A program made the position numbers and the translations under genes. The notes beneath the pieces are model-generated. The model was not told where the DNA came from and made no database searches. It saw nothing but the letters and a program-made list of their open reading frames with translations. From an uncultured Elusimicrobiales bacterium (GTDB taxonomy: Bacteria > Elusimicrobiota > Elusimicrobia > Elusimicrobiales > Elusimicrobiaceae): 64,000 nucleotides of DNA. This document shows, piece by piece, positions 7,179 through 15,182 of the stretch. The first letter of the stretch is position 1, and each line of letters starts with the position of its first letter. The DNA lies in the NCBI GenBank assembly GCA_944324645.1, contig CALUXB010000001.1:124001-188000 (forward strand). The letters run 5' to 3'.

Positions 7179-9416
7179 TTAGGAAGATTTATTCTCTTGT
7201 TCTGTAGATAAGTCCGTAAAAAAATGTTCGGCTTGCACGGGAGCACCTGCCAGGGGCCCTGTCCACCAACTGGGGCCCAGTTGACGCAGCAAATGAAGTT
7301 GTTTCTCGCTTTGTACGCCTTCAAACACTAGATGTATGTTTAGTTTTTTTGCCATTGTTAAAAAACTTTCCAAAATGGGTAATATTTTGGGGTTGTCTCC
7401 CAATTCTTTAATAAATTCTCCTTCCATAATTACCATATCCAATGGCAATGTTTGGATTAAATCTAAGGAAATGGTTCCCCGGCCAAAATGATTTAAGGCC
7501 AATTTGAAACCTTCTTTGTGCAAACGTTGAGCCAGCTGACGCAGCAGCGGCACATCGGAAGGATCGGTGCGGGGGCTTACTTGCAAAATCAGCTGGTTTG
7601 CAGGTACTTCATATTGCCGTATGAGCTGTTGCAACACCGTGGGAAAATAGGGACTGCGCAAACTGGCGGCAGAGATATTTAAGGCAATAGGTACCGGCTG
7701 TATTTTTGCTTCTTTCCATTTTTTTAATATACGGCAGGCTTCTTCTGCCATATAAGTATCCAGACGAGAGATAAATCCGTTCTTGGTAAAAACGGAAAGG
7801 AATAATTCCGTATCTATAGGTTGTTTTCCATTAGCCAGCCATATGGTATGTTCTTCTGCTGCAGTAGGCGTGCCGTCTAAATCGCGGATTGGAGCCAACA
7901 ACAAGGAAAATTCCCGTTTGGCTAAAGCCTCCTCCATATTATTTTCAATGGTCTGTTCCTGCATAAGGTGTTGCCGCAGGTTTTCGTCATAAAAACCAAC
8001 GATGTCATTATAATTCCCTTTAATTGTGTCGCGGGCTAAAACGGCGCGCAGGAACAGTTCGGAGGGGGAGCATTGGCTTTGAACGGGGCAAACGCCAAAT
8101 GATAAAATCAGTTGCAAATGTTCTTTAACAGCTGGCGGATAATTTACAATTTTTTCGTTCAGCAATTCCAAGCGGTTTTTCAATTTTTCCGGCTCTTGCA
8201 TATGTAGCAACAAGGCAAAGGTATCTGCTTGTACGCGGCTGAACAATTCCCCGTCTTGTAAATCTTCTTCTAAAATAGAGGCAATATATTGCAATAATTC
8301 GTTTGCTTTGGGGTATCCCCAGCGGTCGTTGACTACTTTGAATTTGTTTATATCAAATACCACAAAAGCATAAGGATCCTGTGTTTGGGGCAGGAAATCT
8401 GCAATTTCTTGACGTACTTTGGCCCAATTGGGGCGCTGAAGAACCGGGTCTATATAAGCAGCCTGATACAAAGCAGCGTGATTGCGGCTGTTTTGGCGGT
8501 ATATATAAACTAACAGAATAATAAAAACCAAAAATCCGGTGCCGCAGAGAATTAAAGACAAGTAGAGCAAATTTTTTGTTTTTTGTGTGGCTACCGCTTC
8601 CGGCACCACGGATAAGAAATACCAATCGTTAATACCCACAGGCACATAGCTGACATAGAGCCACCCTTCTCCCGGGCGGAAAAAACGAATCGTGCCGCTC
8701 TTTCCTTCTTGCATCGCTTTGCGCATAGATCCGTCCAAATCTAATTGCTGGTTCCAAGCGGATTGAAAAATATTGCTGGCTTGGGGATCGGTGCGGGAGG
8801 CGGCAGACACAGCCACTTTATCTCCGTTGGATTTAACAATTAAGGAATAGCCCTTTCCTTGAAAACTGTCTGAGGCAATCAGTTTGCCGTACATATCCGT
8901 GGGGTGGGCCGCAATCAAGACGCCGCGCACCTGATTATCCGGCCCGGTCACGGGGACGGATAAGATGATGGCTGTTCCTTGGTCTACCGCATCTGTCAGC
9001 GGGCCGGAAATAGCGGGCAGGCCCAGCAGGCCTTGGTGGAAGTAATCCCGGTGGGCTAGATTAATTAAGAATCCATCACTCAGGTAGGCCACGCCATTGG
9101 GCAGAATAAATGCCATGCGTTTAAATTCATTTTGGCGGGTTTCTTCTTTTAAAAGCTCCATCCAAGGCTTATCTTCTAAGTTTTTATAAGTGGAAATAGC
9201 CGCCGCCGCGGATTGCAGAGAGCTCACATCCCCCTTAATTTGGGTATTTAAAATACGCACACCTTGCTGGGCCACCTCATCCAAATGGGCAAACAATTCA
9301 TCATGCAGCGTGGCCTGCAGATGGTGCATGTATAGAAACAGACCGGCCCCGGACAGCAAAATACATCCTGCCAAAACCCATAGGACGCGGAAGACGGATT
9401 TGGAAATTTTTGTCAT
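7179..9416 (-). CDS. membrane sensor with degenerate GGDEF and EAL domains
   Basis: A 745-residue protein: membrane segment 1 (about 9-29), a periplasmic sensor region with a Cache-like look (about 30-280), membrane segment 2 (about 283-307), then GGDEF- and EAL-type domains (about 325-470 and 495-735). The GGDEF signature is replaced by FSRVQADTFALLL, although DINKFKVVND is kept. In the EAL domain the EAL motif is EEH, DDFGTG is NHFGRG and AEGVE is FEGVQ. These are residues needed for synthesis and for metal-dependent hydrolysis of cyclic di-GMP, so I infer a catalytically inactive receptor. The start has AGGGGG upstream. It is monocistronic in this window. Confidence 0.9.
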   Translation of the reverse strand: MTKISKSVFRVLWVLAGCILLSGAGLFLYMHHLQATLHDELFAHLDEVAQQGVRILNTQIKGDVSSLQSAAAAISTYKNLEDKPWMELLKEETRQNEFKRMAFILPNGVAYLSDGFLINLAHRDYFHQGLLGLPAISGPLTDAVDQGTAIILSVPVTGPDNQVRGVLIAAHPTDMYGKLIASDSFQGKGYSLIVKSNGDKVAVSAASRTDPQASNIFQSAWNQQLDLDGSMRKAMQEGKSGTIRFFRPGEGWLYVSYVPVGINDWYFLSVVPEAVATQKTKNLLYLSLILCGTGFLVFIILLVYIYRQNSRNHAALYQAAYIDPVLQRPNWAKVRQEIADFLPQTQDPYAFVVFDINKFKVVNDRWGYPKANELLQYIASILEEDLQDGELFSRVQADTFALLLHMQEPEKLKNRLELLNEKIVNYPPAVKEHLQLILSFGVCPVQSQCSPSELFLRAVLARDTIKGNYNDIVGFYDENLRQHLMQEQTIENNMEEALAKREFSLLLAPIRDLDGTPTAAEEHTIWLANGKQPIDTELFLSVFTKNGFISRLDTYMAEEACRILKKWKEAKIQPVPIALNISAASLRSPYFPTVLQQLIRQYEVPANQLILQVSPRTDPSDVPLLRQLAQRLHKEGFKLALNHFGRGTISLDLIQTLPLDMVIMEGEFIKELGDNPKILPILESFLTMAKKLNIHLVFEGVQSEKQLHLLRQLGPSWWTGPLAGAPVQAEHFFTDLSTEQENKSS

Positions 9417-9806
9417 ATTACCCCCTATAAACCCTTTCTACAGCATATCACAAAGAAAGCCCCCTGTAAAGTTGGCAAATCGGCTAGAGTCAGACAGACA
9501 GGTGGGTATTATAAAAAGAATTTTAGACCATCCAAGCGGAAAGAATTGGGCCGGCTGTTTAAGAAAAGCCGCACCAACAAAAACTAATGAGCAAGAGCCC
9601 CATGGCAAGGTGTGTCAGGCCTGTCTGGGACTACCATTTCCATTTATCGTGAAACAGCCAAGTTTAACCAGCTAAGAAGGAGGCAAAACCCCAGGTATAC
9701 AGCGATATACGCTTCAAGGGAGGGCCAAAACTGAGGGGAAAAACTCTTTAGAACAGTTGAAACATTTTTGCTATAATAGCGGATATCTTGGTTTATCTTT
9801 TTATTT
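9417..9806. other. 390-base gap with no convincing gene
   Basis: The minus-strand GGDEF-EAL promoter must lie at the left end. Near the right end TATAAT (9773-9778) lies 28 bases before the prepilin ATG and is its likely -10. Between about 9500 and 9700 short frames such as GTTISIYRETAKFNQLRR look like gene debris, but none has a start signal or a recognisable domain. No repeat or RNA gene seen. Confidence 0.4.
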
Positions 9807-10301
9807 ATGCAAAGTAAAACAAACGGGTTTACATTAATTGAATTATTGGTCGTGGTCTTGATCATTGGGATACTGGCGGCGGTGGCGCTTGCCCAGTATC
9901 AAGCCACTGTGCTTAAGACGCGCTATGCACAAATCATGGTTACGGCCAATGCCATCCGTCAGGCGCAAGACCGCTACTATATGGCAAACGGAAAATATGC
10001 CATCGATTTTTCGGAGTTGGATATTGCTTTGGACGATTGTAAAACGGGCGATTATCCCGGGCGCTGCGCCTCTTCTGTTTATCAATGCTGGATAGAAGAC
10101 AATTCAGAAAACCAGCAGCGTGGCACTGCCTATTGTATGCTTAACTCCTATAAGCTGTATTACTCCGCGTCTCCTTCCCTTGGACAACAAAGATACTGCA
10201 TGGCGTTAAAAACCAGCAGCGCAGGGAAACGGGTCTGCACTAGTCTTGGCGGTACGGAAATCCCCAGCACCGGGGATTTGCAATACTACTCCCTTCAGTA
10301 A
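9807..10301 (+). CDS. type IV prepilin-like protein
   Basis: A 164-residue prepilin with a very short leader (MQSKTNG) and the cleavage/methylation site G-FTLIE, followed by the hydrophobic helix [16 protein letters not shown]. The globular part has RQAQDRYYMANGKYA, the motif shared by the other pilins of this window, and five Cys residues that could form disulfides. A prepilin peptidase would cleave after Gly7. No pilus assembly, ATPase or secretin gene is in the window, so the protein depends on machinery elsewhere. A clear Shine-Dalgarno is missing; TATAAT lies 28 bases upstream. It may serve a pilus, a pseudopilus or a type II-like secretion system. Confidence 0.9.
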   Translation: MQSKTNGFTLIELLVVVLIIGILAAVALAQYQATVLKTRYAQIMVTANAIRQAQDRYYMANGKYAIDFSELDIALDDCKTGDYPGRCASSVYQCWIEDNSENQQRGTAYCMLNSYKLYYSASPSLGQQRYCMALKTSSAGKRVCTSLGGTEIPSTGDLQYYSLQ

Positions 10302-10331
10302 AATCCGATGGGTTTTGCAGCAAACCTAGGG

Positions 10332-10841
10332 TCACCATTTCTCGTAATGCACTTTGGCCGGGTCAAAGCGGTCTACGTCTTCTTTTTTCTCGTCGGGGTA
10401 TCCCAGCGCAACGATGTTAAAAGGCTTTACATGTTCCGGCAGGCCCAACACCTGGGCAATGGCGTCCATACGTTCTTGGGTGGGGTAGACGCCCAGCCAA
10501 ACAGAGCCCAGCCCCATATCGGTGGCGGCCAGCAGGATGTTTTGAGTGGCGGCGCCGCAGTCTCCTGGCCAGTAGCCGGCGGCGGTTTCGCGGTGCGTGT
10601 CCCCACAAACGATGATGGCGCAGTCTGCGGAGGAGAGCATCTGGGAATAGGGGTGGGCCTTCATCAGTTTATTTAAAACAGCGCGGTCCCGCACCACCAC
10701 AAAATCCCATTCTTGCGCATTGCGCGCCGTAGGCGCCAGCATGGCGGCTTTCAGCAAGGTTTCTATTTGTTGCTGGGATAAGGCTTGGCTGGTAAATTTA
10801 CGGATAGAACGTCTTTTGGTTATCGCTTCTAGTGTTTGCAT
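10332..10841 (-). CDS. nitroreductase-family flavoprotein
   Basis: A compact 169-residue FMN-dependent nitroreductase-like protein. The N-terminus has the typical ITKRRSIRKFTSQALS (FMN phosphate binding) and LLKAAMLAPTARNAQEW; the C-terminal half has AATQNILLAATDMGLGSVWLG and the end motif IVALGYPDEKK. Such enzymes use NAD(P)H to reduce quinones, nitro compounds or flavins; the physiological substrate cannot be deduced. Its ATG follows the serine dehydratase stop directly (TAAATG), so the two are cotranscribed and probably translationally coupled. The combination with amino-acid fermentation suggests a redox-balancing role, which is inference. Confidence 0.88.
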   Translation of the reverse strand: MQTLEAITKRRSIRKFTSQALSQQQIETLLKAAMLAPTARNAQEWDFVVVRDRAVLNKLMKAHPYSQMLSSADCAIIVCGDTHRETAAGYWPGDCGAATQNILLAATDMGLGSVWLGVYPTQERMDAIAQVLGLPEHVKPFNIVALGYPDEKKEDVDRFDPAKVHYEKW

Positions 10842-12053
10842 TTATTCCCCCTTGTTTAAGTGAAAAAACCGTGCCAAACCGCCTTGGGCAGTCTCGCGGT
10901 AGGCTTGGTTCATATCTTTGCCGGTTTGCATCATTGTGGCTAACACGTCATCATAAGATACCCGGTTGTGCCCGTCCGACATCAACGCATAGGTGGCACA
11001 GTCCAAAGCGCGTGAAGCGGCCAGGGCATTGCGCTCAATGCACGGTATTTGTACCAGGCCGTCCACCGGGTCGCAGGTAAGGCCTAGGTGGTGCTCCAAG
11101 CCCATTTCGGCAGAATATTCAATACGTTTGTTGTCGCCCCCTTCCAGCTGGCAGGTGGCGGCTGCCGCCATGGCGCAGGCAACGCCTATTTCCCCTTGGC
11201 AGCCCACTTCCGCCCCGGAAATAGATGCATTGGATTTAGCCATATTGCCAAACAGACTGGCGGTGGCTAAAGCGCGGATAATGGTATTGTCTTCAAATTC
11301 ACAAATTTCCTGTACCAAGCGGCATACGGCAGGCACCACCCCGCAGGAGCCGCAAGTGGGTGCGGTAACTACAATACCGCCGGAGGCGTTTTCCTCCGCG
11401 CAGGCCAGCGCATAGGCAAATAAATTGTTCATGCGGCGCAGGTATTGGGGGGAGTTTTCCGCCTTATACAAATAGCGCTGGGCTTTGCGTTCTAAATTGA
11501 GCGAGCCCGGCAGCACCCCGCGCTTAGAAAGGCCGCGCTTCATAGTTTCTTTCATCGTCAGCCAAACTTCCGTCAGATAGTCCCAAATATCGGCCCCTTC
11601 GCACTCTTCCACATATTCCCACAACAGCATACGCTTTTCAGAGGTGTATTGCAAAATCTCGTTCATAGATTTATGGGGATAAATATTGTTGAGCTGTTTG
11701 CCGAAGGTTTCATCATCGCGTATGGCGCCACCGCCAATACTGTAGATAACATAGTCGCCTATAACGTGCCCGGCCTGGTCTAGTGCTTCAAATTTTAGGG
11801 CGTTGGGGTGTTTTTTAACGACGGTTTTCCCATCAAAAATAATATCTACCGGTTTGGGGTAGAAAGCTTCGCGCAGCGTAAAATCGGTTAAGTGGCCTTT
11901 GCCGGTGGCGGCCAAAGAGCCATAAAGCGTAGCCCGAAAAGCCGAAGCCTGCGGGAAGCGGCGGTTAAACTGGTCGGCCGCTTTGCGCGGCCCCATCGTG
12001 TGGCTGGAAGAGGGACCGCAGCCGATTTTATAGAGTTCTCTAAGTGTTTCCAT
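10842..12053 (-). CDS. sdaA: L-serine dehydratase, single-chain iron-sulfur type
   Basis: A 403-residue enzyme that deaminates L-serine to pyruvate and ammonia. The N-terminal part carries GCGPSSSHTMGP of the beta domain; the C-terminal catalytic part carries APTCGSCGVVPA (about 231-242) and CDPVDGLVQIPC (about 327-338), which supply Cys ligands for the [4Fe-4S] cluster. The size is a little under that of the E. coli single-chain enzyme. The start ATG 12053 has AAAAGG upstream. It is divergent from mntP with only 38 bases between the two starts, so their promoters must overlap. It leads the operon with the nitroreductase. The product pyruvate could feed a ferredoxin-reducing oxidoreductase and the hydrogenase encoded nearby. 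Confidence 0.95.
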   Translation of the reverse strand: METLRELYKIGCGPSSSHTMGPRKAADQFNRRFPQASAFRATLYGSLAATGKGHLTDFTLREAFYPKPVDIIFDGKTVVKKHPNALKFEALDQAGHVIGDYVIYSIGGGAIRDDETFGKQLNNIYPHKSMNEILQYTSEKRMLLWEYVEECEGADIWDYLTEVWLTMKETMKRGLSKRGVLPGSLNLERKAQRYLYKAENSPQYLRRMNNLFAYALACAEENASGGIVVTAPTCGSCGVVPAVCRLVQEICEFEDNTIIRALATASLFGNMAKSNASISGAEVGCQGEIGVACAMAAAATCQLEGGDNKRIEYSAEMGLEHHLGLTCDPVDGLVQIPCIERNALAASRALDCATYALMSDGHNRVSYDDVLATMMQTGKDMNQAYRETAQGGLARFFHLNKGE

Positions 12054-12091
12054 AATCTTTTTTACCTTTTAAAAATGTTATCATAATTTGT

Positions 12092-12655
12092 ATGAACATT
12101 CTATCTTCTTTCGTGGTGGCTTTGGGGCTATCTATGGATAATTTCACGGTTACGTTGGCATCTGGATGTGCCGACCGGCAAGTACACCACGCACGGACGT
12201 TTGGCGTCAGCCTTAGTTTTATGCTGGCCCATATACTTATGTTTTGCGCCGGCTGGTGGGGCGGGCAGGAATTGGGCCGCTGGCTGGACCGTTTTGACCA
12301 TTGGATTGCATTTGCCGTACTGGCTTTTATTGGTTTTAAAATGATAAAAGAATCTGTAGAACAGAAAGAAGAGCCGACGGTCTGCCGTTTGGTGTCTGTT
12401 AAAACGGTGGCTGCGCTGGCGGTGGCTACCAGTTTGGACGCGCTTTTGGTGGGTATGGCCCTTTCTTTCACATCCGCCCCTTTTGGCTTGACGCTGGTTT
12501 TTATGGCGGTATGTGTGTTTGTTACCAGTTATATAGGGTTTTTTCTGGGGAGTATGTTGGGGCGTCGTTTTGGCACGATAATGGCGGCTTTGGGCGGGGT
12601 GGCTCTGGTGGGGGTAGGTACAAAAGTGCTGCTCAGCGGGCTTGGAATTTGGTAA
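12092..12655 (+). CDS. mntP: MntP-family manganese efflux pump
   Basis: A 187-residue membrane protein with six predicted helices in two repeats. It keeps the two signature acidic motifs of the MntP/DUF204 family: LGLSMDNFTV in helix 1 and VATSLDALLVG in helix 4. Members export Mn2+ from the cytoplasm. It starts four to seven bases after a -10-like TATCATAAT, with no Shine-Dalgarno, so a leaderless or near-leaderless message is likely. No yybP-ykoY riboswitch could fit in the 38-base gap. A diverged paralogue follows 33 bases downstream with its own AAGGAG. Confidence 0.88.
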   Translation: MNILSSFVVALGLSMDNFTVTLASGCADRQVHHARTFGVSLSFMLAHILMFCAGWWGGQELGRWLDRFDHWIAFAVLAFIGFKMIKESVEQKEEPTVCRLVSVKTVAALAVATSLDALLVGMALSFTSAPFGLTLVFMAVCVFVTSYIGFFLGSMLGRRFGTIMAALGGVALVGVGTKVLLSGLGIW

Positions 12656-12688
12656 TATAAAAACAGCTTAGGCTGCAAAGGAGAAATT

Positions 12689-13246
12689 ATGGGCTTAATC
12701 GCGGTTATCATTATTTTTATTTGTTTGTGTACCGACCATTTGGTTACAGCCAATATGTCTGCTATGAATATGGATTTGAAAACCAAAAGTGTCTTTTCCA
12801 TAAAAGCAGGTTTTTATTTCGCCGGATTTAATGCTCTTCTTTTTACTGCCGGATATTTGTTTAGCATAGTGTTCTTCCGGGCTTATTTTGTGAATGCGAA
12901 TAATTGGATAGCCTTTGCTTTTTTGTTGCTTTTAGGCATTAAATGTATGTTAGAAACCATTGAAAAATCTCCCAGTTTTAAAGAGAATGAGGCCGATGAC
13001 AGCAAGAAAATGCTGCGCGTGTCTGCGTTGGCGGCTGCTCCGTTTTTCTTAGTGGGTTACGCACTGGAACTGATGGGAAAGGGTTGGTTCCCTCAGGTGC
13101 TTTTTCTGCTGGTTATCAGCTTTGCGATGACGGTGCTGGGTTTTCACTTGGGCACCAAAACGGCGCGCACTATCCGTGGGAAAAAGACGGAATTCGCAGC
13201 CGGCCTGATTTTGGTTATTATGGCTATTCGTTTGATTGTTTTATAA
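12689..13246 (+). CDS. MntP-like paralogue lacking the second acidic motif
   Basis: A 185-residue, six-helix protein with the same size and layout as the preceding mntP. Helix 1 has LCTDHLVTAN, keeping one Asp. LLGIKCMLETIEK matches FIGFKMIKESVEQ of the neighbour. The helix-4 motif SLDALLVG is replaced by APFFLVG, so the second metal-binding Asp is lost. The start is supported by AAGGAGAAATTATG. I infer an ancient tandem duplication followed by divergence. It could be a partner subunit, a pump for another substrate, or non-functional. A strong terminator follows at 13269. Confidence 0.7.
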   Translation: MGLIAVIIIFICLCTDHLVTANMSAMNMDLKTKSVFSIKAGFYFAGFNALLFTAGYLFSIVFFRAYFVNANNWIAFAFLLLLGIKCMLETIEKSPSFKENEADDSKKMLRVSALAAAPFFLVGYALELMGKGWFPQVLFLLVISFAMTVLGFHLGTKTARTIRGKKTEFAAGLILVIMAIRLIVL

Positions 13247-13268
13247 AGTTGTTCTCCCTAAAGTTCTA

Positions 13269-13293
13269 CCCGCGCTTTTGGCGCGGGTTTTTT
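13269..13293 (+). terminator. intrinsic terminator after the mntP pair
   Basis: CCCGCGC, loop TTTT, GGCGCGGG, followed by six T residues. It lies 23 bases after the stop of the MntP-like paralogue. Confidence 0.9.
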
Positions 13294-13406
13294 ATGTGCG
13301 CGTGAGCATAAATACATAAAAAAAGGAGAAGCAGACTGCAGCGTTTAAGATGCAGAACGGGCCGGCATTAACATAATTTTAACGAGAGATATCAGACGGT
13401 TTTTTG

Positions 13407-13421
13407 TAAAATGAATATATG
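13407..13421 (+). promoter_or_regulatory. -10-like TAAAAT six bases before ATG
   Basis: TAAAAT (13407-13412), GAATAT, then ATG at 13419. No Shine-Dalgarno is visible. A transcript starting about seven bases after the hexamer would begin at the start codon. No convincing -35. Confidence 0.5.
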
Positions 13422-14468
13422 GAAATCCCTTTATTGACCCAAATTTTGCTCGGGCTGGTAGTTATCAACCTGTTGGTGTGGCCGCTGGTGTCCAAATGGG
13501 TGGAAAACCATTTGGAAATTTTCCTGCTGTTGGTCGGGGTGGCAGCGGTTACTATTAGCGGGGGCTGGAGCAAAGAATTTATCTATCAAACACTCAACGC
13601 GCCCGTGAATGTGGCGTTTATTGTGTTGGTGGTCAGTATTATTTTCAATTACTATTCCCGTTATATTTTCCGTGTCTTATTTGTTTTGTTTCGTTATTTT
13701 GAACCCAAATACAGTTTTGCCATTTTGGTGTTTCTGCTGGGTATGACCTCCAGCGTGTTCAGTGTAACAGTAGCGGCATTGATTTTGGCGGAAGTGCTGC
13801 AGGTAGTCAACTTAGAGCGCGAACAGACGGTGCGTGTAACCGTATATGCCTGCTATGCTATTGGGTTGGGAGCGGTGCTTTTGCCGCTGGCGGAGCCGCT
13901 GGGGTTGGTAATTTATAATGAGCTGGCCGCCGGCCCACATCAGGCGGATTTTTTCTTTATGCTGCGGCATTTTTTCTGGTGGATTATGCCGGCGGTGCTA
14001 CTTTTGTCTGTGGCGGCGGGATATACGCTGCGTAATGTAAATACCCAGGTGCAGCTGCATATCCGCGAGGATAAAGAAGACAGCCGTTCTATGCTGCGCC
14101 GCACTTGGCACGTGTATTTATTTGTGGCGGCCTTGCATTTAATTAGCACCGGGCTGCGCCCGTTTGCGCAGAGCACAATAGCCCATTTAAGCGGCAAGAT
14201 TTTGTTTTGGGCCAATTCCGTCTCGGTAATTATAGACAATGCCACGCTGGCGGCTATTGAAGTTACGCCGGAAGTGACGATTAGTAACCTGATGTATATG
14301 GTTATCGGACTGGCGGCCTTTGGCAGTATGCTGGTGCAGGGCAATTTGCCCAATATTGTGGCGGCGGAAAAACTGGGCATTAAAAGCCGCGAATGGGCCC
14401 GTGTGGCGGTGCCGGCGGGGCTGGTGCTGATGGGCGGTTACTTTGTGGCGCTGTGGATAGCGCTGTAA
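13419..14468 (+). CDS. DUF1646 predicted cation transporter
   Basis: A 349-residue polytopic membrane protein with about ten helices. It resembles the DUF1646 family of predicted cation transporters in the ion-transporter superfamily, for instance in IGLGAVLLPLAEPLGLV and FWANSVSVIIDNATLAAIEV, where polar residues interrupt helices. Substrate and coupling ion are unknown; the family includes many archaeal members. It is a single-gene unit with a putative leaderless start. The family call is from overall pattern, not alignment. Confidence 0.7.
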   Translation: MEIPLLTQILLGLVVINLLVWPLVSKWVENHLEIFLLLVGVAAVTISGGWSKEFIYQTLNAPVNVAFIVLVVSIIFNYYSRYIFRVLFVLFRYFEPKYSFAILVFLLGMTSSVFSVTVAALILAEVLQVVNLEREQTVRVTVYACYAIGLGAVLLPLAEPLGLVIYNELAAGPHQADFFFMLRHFFWWIMPAVLLLSVAAGYTLRNVNTQVQLHIREDKEDSRSMLRRTWHVYLFVAALHLISTGLRPFAQSTIAHLSGKILFWANSVSVIIDNATLAAIEVTPEVTISNLMYMVIGLAAFGSMLVQGNLPNIVAAEKLGIKSREWARVAVPAGLVLMGGYFVALWIAL

Positions 14469-14552
14469 AGGACAGTTTTATCGCGGGCTTTCTTTCCTTT
14501 CAATTCCTTCCAACCTTATTTTTAGGCTTTACACGGCTTCTTTAGGCCCTCG

Positions 14553-14581
14553 TTGACAGGCCGCGCCGCTCTTACTATAAT
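14553..14581 (+). promoter_or_regulatory. perfect consensus sigma-70 promoter of hydCBA
   Basis: TTGACA (14553-14558), a 17-base spacer, and TATAAT (14576-14581). This is the best match to the canonical promoter in the window. It implies transcription start near 14588 and a 5' leader of about 113 bases. The leader contains a GCACGC/GCGTGC hairpin (about 14635-14652). Confidence 0.85.
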
Positions 14582-14700
14582 AGGGGAGTAAGGCAACCTC
14601 AATTATGTTTCAATTTTTACCGTAGTGCGGCTGGCACGCTTCCCCGCGTGCAATAGGGCCGCTTGCAGTAATTTTGCAGTACACAGAACAGGAGACACTA

Positions 14701-15182
14701 TGACTGAAAAGTTCGCCCCCGTCGATAAGATACTTAAAGAGCACGGCTGCGACCCGGCTAAACTCATCCCCATACTACAGCAGGTGCAGGATTTGTATCG
14801 CTATTTGCCCGAAGACGTAATGCGCCATATCGCTGACAAATTGGAAATTTCTCCGGCCCGCGTATTTGGCGTGGCCACTTTTTTTGCGCATTTTGCCATT
14901 ACGCCCAAAGGCAAACATATTATTAAAGTGTGTAACGGTACGGCCTGCCACGTAAAAGGCTCTTCTTTTGTGATTAATACCGTTAAAGACAAACTCAAAC
15001 TCAAAGAAGGTCAAGATACCACCGAAGACGGACTCTTCACGCTGGAATGCGTGTCCTGCCTGGGGGCGTGCGGATTAGCTCCTGTAATGGTAATTGATGA
15101 AACGGTGCACGGGCAAATTACGCCAGCGCAGGCCGTGAAACTTCTTGACGAAATTATCGCCGCGGAGACCAAAAATGCCTAA
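14701..15182 (+). CDS. hydC: NAD-dependent [FeFe]-hydrogenase subunit HydC (NuoE-like)
   Basis: A 160-residue thioredoxin-fold [2Fe-2S] subunit. Cluster ligands are visible in CNGTACHVKG (C-x4-C) and ECVSCLGACGLAPV (C-x3-C). In trimeric HydABC enzymes it passes electrons between HydB and HydA. The start at 14701 has AGGAG eight bases upstream; an upstream TTG at 14625 is unlikely because it would precede the Shine-Dalgarno. It overlaps hydB by eight bases, so the two are translationally coupled. It is the first gene of the hydCBA operon. Confidence 0.95.

Noticed and set aside
9500-9700. Possible transposase or recombinase fragment
   Set aside because: Short frames with no recognisable motif, no inverted repeats and no start; too weak to annotate as a mobile element.
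14553-14600. Redox (Rex-type) operator at the hyd promoter
   Set aside because: No TTGTGA-N6-TCACAA-like inverted repeat is present around the promoter.
14588-14700. Riboswitch in the hydCBA leader
   Set aside because: Only one short GCACGC/GCGTGC hairpin is visible, and no known riboswitch consensus could be matched by eye.
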